A stretch of 21,241 bases of DNA, taken from NCBI GenBank assembly GCA_947646735.1, contig CANTFK010000408.1, positions 1 to 21,241 on the forward strand. The letters run 5' to 3'. Below the pieces are notes generated by a model that was not told the origin of the DNA, did no database searches, and saw only the letters and a program-made list of their open reading frames with translations. Both the position numbers and the translations under genes were made by a program. Below are positions 1-7,815 of the stretch, piece after piece (the stretch's first letter is position 1; the number at the start of each line of letters is the position of its first letter). Origin of the DNA: Peronospora farinosa. Its lineage: Eukaryota; Oomycota; Peronosporomycetes; Peronosporales; Peronosporaceae.

Positions 1-240
1 GCGGAGCTGCACAGATCTTTAGCCAGAGGAAGACTTTGGGCTTAAAGCCTCTTAGTTCTAGAGAACTAAATAACTTTACGGCTAAAAGCCACTTAGTTCT
101 AAGGAACCAATTTAACGACTTTAAGTCACCCTGTTCTAAGGAACGAGGAAAGAGACTTTAGTCGGCAAGCAATAAGCTAAGGTCTGGAGAACCAACGCAC
201 GAAGAGCACAAGAGAACAAGTCAGAGCGACTTGCGATCTC
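1..240 (+). repeat. Diverged repeat, inverted relative to 6960-7257
   Basis: The strand shown here aligns by eye with the reverse complement of about 6960-7257. Shared blocks include the run around AAAGCCACTTAG (85-97), the AACGACT block and the GTTCTAAGG block, in the same order with substitutions and small indels. It also contains an internal near-repeat of the form TTAAAGCC-CTTAGTTCTA. Identity looks moderate, so this is an old duplicate or two members of one repeat family. No coding content was seen. Confidence 0.45.
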
Positions 241-1000
241 AAACTCAAAATGAGAATTGATTATATTTATGCTTTAAGATTTTATGATTAGTCCTACTCT
301 AACTACACTACACTAGATTAGTTACTATAATAGTAATTATTATATGCAGACTTTGCTATTGGACGACGTATCATCTAAACATCTGTGTATGATGTACTAA
401 GTACAGCGTTAGTAATTTATTGAATCCTAGTCGATAGGATACGGTATTACCGAATACCGTATCATTAACGCGTATACTTAATACCTCTCTAAAGAGAAGT
501 ATCAAAATGCATTATATGCAATAAACGGGGATTCAACCGTAAACTCTCGGAAAGACGCTACAACCGTCGTGTAATCTCGTTACAGTACTATTCCTCACCA
601 GTATTTGAGCTTGTACCTAGCTTTTATTCTCAAAGTCAAGGGTGTCGAAGGAAAAATAGAAACTACACGACTGCAAACTGCATGCTTAGCGGTTGCACTT
701 TTTATATATTCGCATTTGGAAATTGGAAACACAACAGTGATATAACTGTACTAGGCTTCGTCCAAAAGAAACTGTTTGTTATGCTTGCTCAGTGATGTCG
801 ATGTCGATTGCGAGCTCAATCCACTTGAATCTACACAATGCATCACAACTTTTGGCCCCCAGCTCTTCAACTAAAGGAGAGCGACTGTAGACGGGCACTT
901 CTACGAAGTTGCCTCGTGCTACTAGCACACACCTTCAGAACAAGCGAGGAAGCGGTTAGACTGTCTTACCTTCGCGTGCGAGGGCGGTTGTGTGGTTAAT

Positions 1001-1049
1001 CGACTGCTTAAGCAGTCGTACCACCAGTTGCCTCTCGCTTAAGCGAGAG
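1001..1049. repeat. Two adjacent 18-bp perfect palindromes
   Basis: CGACTGCTTAAGCAGTCG occupies 1001-1018 and CTCTCGCTTAAGCGAGAG occupies 1032-1049. Both are centred on the same CTTAAG hexamer with different arms. They are read directly from the sequence. Confidence 0.95.
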
Positions 1050-1388
1050 TGCAACGAACTTCTTAACAAGAAGACACCAGCGTCACGCAGAAGCTTTCAC
1101 AGCGTCTCGTGCGTGGTGCGTATGTTTAAGCAAATTCAAGGCTGAGCTATATTTAATGAGTTATAATTAAACATAAAACTTAACTACTGATTGGCTTTAT
1201 ATATAGATCGGATACGCGACTCTTTAGAAGATTATCCTGTCGCATGAACTTAAATCTATATTTAAGCTTGCGAATGACGTCCTTCTGAGACGTCGCGATG
1301 CCTAGCTTCAACTAGCGTCATCCTTTCCCATGTGAATCTATCAATCGATACCACATTCACGAGGAAGGATCATGTTTGTGTATCGTAT

Positions 1389-1632
1389 CAAGCAAGCTAA
1401 GCAGCGCTTGCCTGCCATGTATCGATCTTCTTTCGATCGATACACCCAGCGGGACGGATTACTGTACTACACAGCCGTCAACAACGACACGCCTCGTGTC
1501 GTTGTACCGCGAAAACATGATCTCAGGTTACGGATCATGTTTGAATGTCACGATGCACCAATAAGTGGGCATCGCGGCCGTGAGAAGACGTACCTCACGG
1601 TCAGTCGTGACATTTACTGGCCACACCAGTAA
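1389..1632 (+). pseudogene. A1 integrase N-terminal zinc-finger segment (broken)
   Basis: This is the N-terminal domain of a Ty3/gypsy integrase, which binds zinc and helps multimerise the enzyme. The frame reads DGLLYYTAV and RVVVPRKHDLRLRI, then the two finger histidines in ECHDAPISGH, then GREKTYLTVSRDIYWP. The two cysteines of the finger (ACEVC) lie past a double stop, TAA TAG at 1630-1635, in the same frame. The matching A2 sequence has the same double stop, so the lesion predates the split of the two copies. The open frame extends upstream to 1372, but residues before about 1389 belong to unrelated DNA. Confidence 0.85.
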
Positions 1633-1638
1633 TAGTTT

Positions 1639-2325
1639 GTGCGCAAGTACGTGCGTGCTTGCGAGGTGTGTCAACGAGTGAAGCCTAGTACTTCACTCCG
1701 TGCACCATTGCAGCCTCTACCTGTTCCGGCAGAGTGCTGGGAGTCCGTATCAATGGACTTCGTCTTTGGGTTTCCCAAAGACGCTCACGGGAATAATGGT
1801 ATTCTCGTGTTTGTAGACAGGTTCAGCAAGATGGTACACCTTGTTGCTGTACCTGAGTCGATCACAGCAGAGGGCTGTGCTCGAGTGTTTATCGATACAA
1901 TCTTTCGATTGCACGGTTTACCCCGTGAACTTGTGTCCGATAAGGACCCCCGGTTCACGGCTGAGTTTTGGCGTTTTGAGTTCCAAAAACTTGGAACACG
2001 GCTCACTATGTCTACTTCTGAACATCCAGAAACTGATGGTCAGACTGAACACGCCAATCACGTCCTCGAAGAGATACTTCAAGGGTACGTCCACTCGTTT
2101 ACGAGTTGGAGTGAGTTTTGTCGATGGTCGAATTCGCCATCAACAACTCAGTGCATGAGCTCACAACGCATACACCGTTCTACGTGAATGGCCTTCACCA
2201 TCCACGTGTCCCCACCTTAGTAGAGGGTGACTCTAATTCAAGGGGGGGGGAGGAACTCGCTCGAGCGAGAACCAATCTGGCTCTTGCTCATCACGCGACG
2301 ACGTTATGGTCGACGCGAAAGTAAC
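1639..2325 (+). pseudogene. A1 integrase catalytic core (frameshifted)
   Basis: This is the RNase H-fold core that performs strand transfer. It begins with the CX2C of the zinc finger (ACEVCQRVKPS) and carries all three acidic residues: D in SMDFVFGF, D in VSDKDPRF and E in TDGQTEHAN. A one-base loss in a T run near 2116 (four T, against five in A2) throws the frame after WSEF. The continuation MVEFAINNSV through THTPFYVNGL is in another frame at 2118-2324. The core residues are intact, but the protein cannot be made as one chain. A G run at about 2243-2250 follows in the post-core region. Confidence 0.88.
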
Positions 2326-2820
2326 CGAAGTCGTACCATTCGACTTCGGTGAAGAGGAAGAAAGTACGAGCGACGACGCTCTTACTGATAACGATGCTGA
2401 TATCTTCATCATCGTTCGAGGTATCACAAATGAGAACACTAATGTTTGCGCTAAATTAGTAACTGATATATCTGCAGTGCATTCATGAATGCACTGCAGC
2501 CAAAAGCAACGAGTCAGCTGAGGATTTCCTGCTGACTCGTGAAGCGGTAGTCCTTTCGTGCAAGACTCCATCGCAGAAGCGGTAGAAAAGCAAAAACGAA
2601 ACGCAGACAATAATGGAAAGGCAAATGCTCAGCCATTTATTGAAGGTGATTTAGTTTTACTGTCAACAGTAAACCTACCTAAACATGTAGTGACTAACGT
2701 GGACAGAAATATATGGTTGCCCAAGTACATCGGCCCGTTTCGTGTATTGCGCCGCCTAGGCAACGCATACACGATCGAGTTGCCACGCAGGATGCGTACA
2801 CATCCTACGTTTTATGTTTT
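2306..2820 (+). pseudogene. A1 integrase C-terminal region and GPY/F module
   Basis: An acidic stretch (FGEEEESTSDDALTDNDAD) is followed by a segment ending at a TGA at 2486-2488. That stop is created inside the loop of a hairpin (2472-2499), where A2 has one base fewer and stays open. The frame resumes at 2558 as VEKQKRNADNNGKAN, then DLVLLSTVNLP, then the GPY/F motif KYIGPFRVLRRLGNAYTI and finally HPTFYV. This module follows the integrase core in gypsy elements. Just after HPTFYV a 7-bp near-duplication (TTTTATG/TTTTACG, 2810-2823) shifts the frame, and the same lesion is present in A2. Confidence 0.85.
2472..2499. repeat. 28-bp perfect palindrome
   Basis: A 12-bp stem (CTGCAGTGCATT and its complement) flanks CATG, and the whole 28 bp is self-complementary. 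In A2 the same stem (9846-9872) has a 3-nt loop. The extra base in A1 produces the TGA stop in the integrase frame. Confidence 0.97.
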
Positions 2821-2822
2821 AC

Positions 2823-3489
2823 GTGGGACGTCTTCGTCCGTAAGTTCAGTACGCGGCTTCTTCGAACGACGAAGATAGCCATTATTCTCAAGAACTCCCT
2901 TCAGATTCTTGTTGTCACGAACCAGATTCGATATCTGGTCTTGTAGAGATGAGATCGTCCCATACTATTGGACGATATCCTGACGAGCTGTCGCCAGCTC
3001 GTTACTTTGAGAATGAAGACGCCATTCATTCTTAGAAAGTGCGACAGCACTATCTGCCCGAGACTTCTCATGTTCAAACCCAAACTGTGGCACAATGTCT
3101 TCTAAGCAGCGACGCTTATCCTGTTCATGATCAATACACAACGTGGCTCGCTATTTACACGGGCAATCCCGTCTAACTCAGCAGACAAGTCCGATGAAAA
3201 AATCGTACAGGGTTTTCCCTCCACCACCGCATCCGCTGGTGGACTCCCATGGTGGGAAGTGCTTCCTCGTGGAACGCTTTCTAAATCACCGCGAGGTGAA
3301 GGGACGTCGGACAAGTTATCTCGTCCGGTGGCGTGGCTATCCACCTTCGACGGATAGCTGGGAACCTCGGGCCCAACTGATGGTCGACGTCCCGGCCTTG
3401 TCGAACAATACGGCAAGGGACACCCGATGGTGAAGAAGGAACATCGTAAAACGAGCGCCCAGCGCGCTCGTAAAGGGATTGCAAAGTAG
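2823..3489 (+). pseudogene. A1 pol C-terminus: linker and chromodomain
   Basis: After the frameshift the pol frame resumes as FYVGRLRP, then an acidic S/D/E-rich linker with stops at TAA (2842-2844), TAG and TAA. It continues as LVDSHGGKCFLVERFLNHRE and the chromodomain core RTSYLVRWRGYPPSTDSWEP (about 3295-3370). The aromatic pattern (Y..RW.GY....SWEP) is that of chromodomains, which in chromoviruses steer integration to histone marks. A frame change near 3395 leads into LVEQYGKGHPMVKKEHRKTS, ending at TAG 3487-3489. The opposite strand is also largely open across this region. Confidence 0.88.
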
Positions 3490-4020
3490 CAATCCCTTCA
3501 CGCATCTCAGAAGAGATGCAAGCTCTCCACCAGGGCTCAGTAAGGAGGTACGCCTCCTTAGGCGCTCTTAATGAGGTTCTCAGGTACCCCGGGCATGGGT
3601 AGCCCCGAGAGAGGCATAACAGGCCTGCCTCTCTAGATAACCGGTGCAAAAGATAGCATGCACCGAACGTGCTTCGTTTCTCAAACTTATTGCGGCTAGC
3701 ATAGAGTCTTTGAAACCAAGCCTCTTTCCCAACGTTTAAGACGTTAGTGATAACGCGTTCTAAGATTTGAGGAACGCGTCAGCCTCACGCTTCTTGTGTG
3801 GGCCATTCCATCGATGTTCAAGAAACACATCGATGTAATAGTCGTTCTCAGTGCGAAGGTTCTACGCACTGGCGTCAAGGCCGTGAAGCTTTGACGCATC
3901 AAACAACGGTATGGGAAACCGTTCGTCGGTCTTTCCAGACCAACGATCAAGCAGATGCTTAGGTAGCATCCAGGGCTTGCGATCAGGAGCAAGACGCAAT
4001 ACGTTGCGGTCTAAAGCCTC

Positions 4021-4115
4021 CTGCGTGGTGTCAACAGAATTATCGAAACCACGTACATTAGTGTCAACAGAAGTACCGACACCACGTGCATTAGTGTCAA
4101 CAGAGTACTGACATC
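4021..4115 (-). repeat. Short tandem repeat in the antisense gene (A1)
   Basis: About three copies of a unit near 42 nt containing GTGTCAACAGA and ACCACGT follow one another. On the coding (-) strand they give repeated SVDTN-type peptides. The matching array in A2 is at 8241-8330. Confidence 0.7.
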
Positions 4116-4577
4116 ACCCTTATCGTCCCCACCCGAGTCACTATCCTTCGACTCGTTTGGCGAGTCGTCTGATTCATCAGACAACCCCAACATTACACGG
4201 TACATTGATTCACTCAATGTACCACGATCCCTCTTCATAAGATTCGACGACGAGGTATCACCCCGGGGAGAGCCCGGGAGTGGCACAAGTGGCTTTAAGT
4301 CGGATGCGTCATCCGACTCACCAGAGTCAACTCTGGGTCAACATCTTCACGTAGCGAAGCGCCACGTGAACCTGCAACAGGCGTTGCAGGCTGATGTTGA
4401 CTTCCAGCAGACACATTAGTGTCTGTTGGCTGAGACTGTGAAGCCTCAGTAGCGGCTGCACACAGTCGTTCAGCCGAGCTCTTAGCTGCCTTAGCAGCGA
4501 CGTGCATTGACTTGGTCATATCGTGAAAATTGTTGGAATAAAAGAAAAACCAACAAGTGCTCCTTTCCATATAGTTT

Positions 4578-4594
4578 GAGGGGGGGGGGGGTGA
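4578..4594 (+). other. Polypurine tract of A1
   Basis: A GAG plus long G run (4578-4591), followed by TGA, lies directly before the TGTAATGGGG start of the 3' LTR. This is the usual place for the plus-strand primer of a Ty3/gypsy element. The same arrangement is seen before the 3' LTRs of A2 and B. Confidence 0.8.
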
Positions 4595-5044
4595 TGTAAT
4601 GGGGTGAGTCCGTTACATAATATTGACACTTATATGAAGTGTCAATAAAAATATTATTATAACTAATAATATTTTGACAGTATTATCTTTTCTTATAATA
4701 TTGTCCCTAAATCTCCTTGAAGTTGGAAATGCCCTCTCATTGGTTGATATGGGCCATCATATCAACCAACGCGCTGACCAATGACCGATGGACGCGCGAA
4801 ATGAGTGGAGGGCAAGTCGTCAACATACATAGTTGTAGTTTAATATAGTTAACATAGGTTATAACAGATTAGTATTATATAGTTAATTAACTAGTCCTCG
4901 TTTCCTCTACTTCTAAGCGTTTGTTTAGAAGTAAAGCTTCCTCTGCCTCTTGTGTAAGAGAGGTAATTGAGGCACCTGCTTTCACTGTCATCAGTAAAGG
5001 TAGACTATACTGTTATCAGTATAGTCGGAGGGTGCTCCATTACA
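4595..5044 (+). repeat. 3' LTR of A1 (450 bp)
   Basis: It starts TGTAATGGGG and ends CTCCATTACA, imperfect inverted termini of the TG...CA type. It matches 7258-7716 on the other strand. It contains strong hairpins: a 12-bp stem at 4740-4769, a 10-bp stem at 5003-5026, and an 8-bp stem at 4909-4932 that has changed by paired substitution relative to A2. Confidence 0.9.
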
Positions 5045-5546
5045 AAAAAGCACTGAAGGTTTCGTTTCCATGCTTGCAGGTGGAGCTACAATGTAAGCGA
5101 TTGAAGAGCATGAATTGTGTCCAAGTTTTCTGGTTGAGGTGCAAAATGGGATGGACAGTCAGAGTGCTTAAGTGATGGCGCCCTTAAGCACTCTTAACTT
5201 CAAATTCAACCAATTTACATCGTACGAGACATATCGATTTACACTGGCCCTTTGTTCATGAGCAGGTGTAATTATTGAAGGTGTATTCTTGAAAAGAAGC
5301 TGAGGTGGGTTGGGCTCATATACCGTTGTGAAACCACTTTGCCAGGATGGTCACGACTAATTGACTAATGTGTCAATGCAGAACCCAAATCTTCCCCTCA
5401 ATTGACACTGTTTATTGTTTGCACTTCATCTTTGTATTCTCCTGATTGGATACTTTTTAGCCATTCTTTTAGCGATACAACCTCATTTGTGCACGCGGCG
5501 GGGGTCGAACTCGTGTCAGTTGGGCTCATAATATGCTGTCAACGGA
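5045..5546. other. Inter-element DNA, no gene seen
   Basis: I see no convincing coding region. A 12-bp stem with a 10-nt loop lies at 5161-5194, so the first 150 bases may still be element-derived. After about 5200 the hairpin density drops sharply. Confidence 0.5.
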
Positions 5547-5891
5547 ATGGCAGGTGACGTATATGGGAAGGTTTGCCTTGAGGATCTCCCATCGTCACAC
5601 GCTCTGTTAGAGATGAACAAAATGTCTGTGGATGAGTTCCATCAAGCCTTGGAGGCTGGTGATCGATTTGATATGGTGGTCATCCAACCATCCCTTGAGC
5701 TGAACTCATCCTCACTTATAAATTAGGCATTCCTTGGAGATACAAAGGCGGCACTTAGTGAACGTAGTGAATCATCCATCTTTAAGAGTCCTTCGGATCC
5801 CTACTATCCTTTAGTCCAGGAACTTCAGGAAAAAGTGTGCCATGATCCACCGTCTCCTGATTAGGGGTCACGTCATGAATTCAACTTGGTT
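5547..5891 (+). pseudogene. Fragment of a third Ty3/gypsy pol (protease-RT junction)
   Basis: From ATG 5547 the frame gives MSVDEFHQALEAGD, then VVIQPSLELNSSSLIN, a TAG at 5724-5726, then AFLGDTKAALSERS and SPSDPYYPLVQELQEKVCHD, and a second TAG at 5862-5864. It fades out at RHEFNLV, which resembles the RHEIDLVPG block that opens the RT of elements A and B. The phrases DEFHQALEAGD, LNSSSL and SDPYYPLV are ones I associate with the segment upstream of RT in oomycete gypsy elements. It is a short relic, about 115 codons with two stops, too short to appear as a long frame. It is not from family A or B, whose corresponding regions differ. Confidence 0.6.
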
Positions 5892-6959
5892 ACAAATTTG
5901 TCCTCCAGGCAATCAAATAACTTGTTCAGTTGAACACACAAGCTTCTGCTTTTTTATGCGTGTGCGTCCCAGTAGGTGAAATTGTAAATGTCTGGCACTT
6001 TGCCAGTGGTAGGGAAAAAAGAAACTAAATGAACTTTAGAGCTTATGATCGTCTGTTATTTCGTTCATCCGTTACCAAAGATCGCTTATGTAAACTCATG
6101 TGTGCTCCGTTCGTTACTAGGAAAGTACCTCTTGAACATCACCAGTCACGCCCTTTTACCTCATCAGTCGCGCCTCTTCAACCAGTCGCGCTCTTTCAAC
6201 AGATATTACCTACAGGGACGCACACGCATTAAAAGCGCATTCTGTACAGTCTATTATATACTCAAGATCGTTCTCGCCGCATACAACGTTTCTGCTGGTC
6301 GCGGACGAGCGTCTCAAGTCCAATTATAGCGAGACGTACATGAATGGCATTTCTCGCGATGCTATCACGCTTAAACGAATGCGAAGCAACGCTAGTAATC
6401 AGCGGTAGTATGTAAATATTATTCATGCGTAATAACTGTTATCTAGGCATGGTATACAGATACTTCAAGGATCTGATTGTTTGAACGGTGGTTGCTGTTG
6501 ATATGGGTCCTCGACAGGGTGACATTCTACTGTACAAGATGTTGCAAGTGATTGTAAAGGGCTAGGTGTTGCCCGTAAAGGAGGATGAGATTATTAATGT
6601 TAAGCTTTGAATTCATCGGTCTATTCATTCAACCTTATTGCGTAGCTTTAATTTTCGATTATCCTTCAACACTCATAAAGAGCAGTCAATAAGTGCACAC
6701 TGCCTTTCTTCTTCTGAACCCTTATCTTTCCGACATGTCAATGACGGTTTCGATTTACGCCTCTACAATCGCAATTGGAGTGAACAACTTGTCGTCCATC
6801 TCGTGCTTGTATGATACCTTGGAGACGCTTCCATAGCCATTTGCGGCGGCTTTCATATGCATATGTTCTTTCGTGATCTTCCGCACGGTAAATTACTTGT
6901 TTTTCTGATGCTCCATGTGTAAGTGCTGACATGTACAAATCTGCGATGAAACTGTGCAG
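5892..6959. other. Inter-element DNA, no gene seen
   Basis: There are short open frames on both strands (about 6029-6329 + and 6738-6938 -) whose products resemble nothing I recognise. The region has few perfect hairpins, unlike its flanks. A 12-bp palindrome CATATGCATATG lies near 6855. Confidence 0.5.
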
Positions 6960-7257
6960 CCTAATAACATATGAGGCTTGTTCTTTTACGCACTTTGTGC
7001 GTTTAGTTCTTAGACCGTAAGCTTTTATCTTAGCTCTTGCACGTAGTGCGTGATATTCTCTGAACCTAAAGCTTCCTAAGCTTGTTAAACGTACACTCGT
7101 TGACTCTGTAGGTTTGTCCCAATCCCTTAGAACGGGTAAACTTCGTAGTCGTTGTATTAGATCCTTAAAGCTAAGTGGCTTTAAGACTTAATCTTCGATT
7201 GTTTCTTACCGACTAGAAGGCTTTACTCAAAAACCGTCTATAATCTTAGTTCATAAG
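6960..7257 (-). repeat. Diverged repeat, inverted relative to 1-240
   Basis: The reverse complement aligns with 1-240 in colinear blocks (see that entry). It directly abuts the 3' LTR of A2 at 7258. Hairpins of 4-5 bp reappear here, for example around CGCACTTTGTGCG near 6990. Confidence 0.45.
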
Positions 7258-7716
7258 TGTAATAGGGCACCCTCCGACTATACTGATAACAGTATAGTCT
7301 ACCTTTACTGATGACAGTGAAAGCAGGTGCCTCAAAATCTTTCTTACACGAGAGGCGAGGAAACTTAACTTTTAAACGACACGCTTAAAAGTAGAGAAAA
7401 AGAGAGCTGTATTTTATCTAGTTAATTAACTATATAATACTAATCTGTTATAACCTATGTTAACTATAGTAAACTACAACTTTGTATGTTGACGACTTGC
7501 CCTCCACTCATTGCGCGCGTCCATCGGTCATTGGTCAGTGCGTTGGTTGATATGATGGCCCATATCAACCAATGAGAGGGCATTTCCAACTTCAAGGAGA
7601 TTTAGGGACAATGTTATAAGAAAAGATAATACTGTCAAATATTATTAGTTATAATAATATTTTTATTGACACTTCATATAAGTGTCAATATTATGTAACG
7701 GACTCACCCCATTACA
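7258..7716 (-). repeat. 3' LTR of A2 (459 bp)
   Basis: On the + strand it reads TGTAATAGGG at the left and CCCCATTACA at the right, matching the A1 LTR in reverse. The purine tract at its internal side shows that it is the 3' LTR of a - strand element. Between about 7340 and 7410 it differs clearly from the A1 LTR, whereas the rest is nearly identical. Confidence 0.9.
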
Positions 7717-7729
7717 TCACCCCCCCCTC
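7717..7729 (-). other. Polypurine tract of A2
   Basis: On the - strand, GAG plus a G run followed by TGA precedes TGTAATGGGG of the LTR, as in A1 and B. The G run is shorter than in A1. Confidence 0.78.
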
Positions 7730-7778
7730 AACCAACAGTCATATGAGTGACTATTTAGTGACTATGGGAAAGGAGCAC

Positions 7779-7805
7779 TTGTTGGTTTTTCTTTTATTCC
7801 AACAA
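7779..7805 (+). promoter_or_regulatory. Hairpin just upstream of the antisense gene start
   Basis: TTGTTGG (7779-7785) and CCAACAA (7799-7805) form a 7-bp stem with a T-rich 13-nt loop, ending 10 bases before ATG 7816. It is conserved in A1. A role in expression is only a guess. Confidence 0.35.
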
Positions 7806-7815
7806 TTTTCACGAT

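Larger units (their letters stand above)
1..1388. other. Gene-free hairpin-rich region of unknown origin
   Basis: I recognise no protein here. The stretch is AT-rich in 240-740 and dense in perfect palindromes, for example an 11-bp stem with a 4-nt loop at 438-463 and 18-bp perfect palindromes at 1001-1018 and 1032-1049. On the - strand about 800-945 is open for roughly 50 codons, too short and unlike anything I know. The same hairpin style as the retrotransposons next door suggests that this is also old mobile-element DNA. It ends where homology to element A begins, near 1389. Confidence 0.5.
2812..4519 (-). pseudogene. A1 copy of the antisense gene of family A
   Basis: This is the counterpart of the better preserved reading at 7816-9533 in A2. 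It starts at ATG 4519 (MTKSMHVAAKAAKSSAERL) next to the 3' LTR and runs against pol to a stop at 2812-2814. It has a 10-nt deletion relative to A2 that removes the loop of a hairpin (4321-4336) and shifts the frame early. It shares the TAG stops and other frameshifts of A2. I do not recognise the family. The product would have an acidic serine-rich start, short tandem repeats, a W-rich middle and a coiled-coil end. It has no protein-level support here beyond composition and the sharing of the frame by both copies. Confidence 0.55.
1389..5044 (+). mobile_element. Element A1: 5'-truncated Ty3/gypsy (chromodomain type) with 3' LTR
   Basis: Homology to copy A2 (reverse strand, 10955 down to 7258) begins abruptly near 1389, in the segment just before the integrase zinc finger. 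The copy therefore lacks LTR, gag, protease, RT and RNase H at its 5' side. What remains is integrase, GPY/F module, linker, chromodomain, a 1.1-kb 3' region with an antisense reading frame, a polypurine tract and a 3' LTR. The copy is dead: it has in-frame stops and frameshifts, most of them shared with A2. I cannot tell whether the truncation came from deletion, incomplete integration, or insertion of the unidentified DNA in 1-1388. Confidence 0.9.

Noticed and set aside
1001..1049. Palindromes as bacterial-type operators or terminators
   Set aside because: The window is eukaryotic retroelement DNA and the same hairpin pattern runs through coding parts; no promoter or gene end lies here.
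5501..5520. tRNA B-box-like string (GGGGTCGAACTCG)
   Set aside because: No acceptor stem, anticodon arm or A box could be found around it.
6029..6329. Two overlapping + strand frames of 67 and 94 codons
   Set aside because: Unrecognised, low-quality composition, and no neighbouring motif.
6738..6938. 66-codon - strand frame (starts MYMSALTHGASEKQ)
   Set aside because: Short, unrecognised and isolated, with no supporting context.
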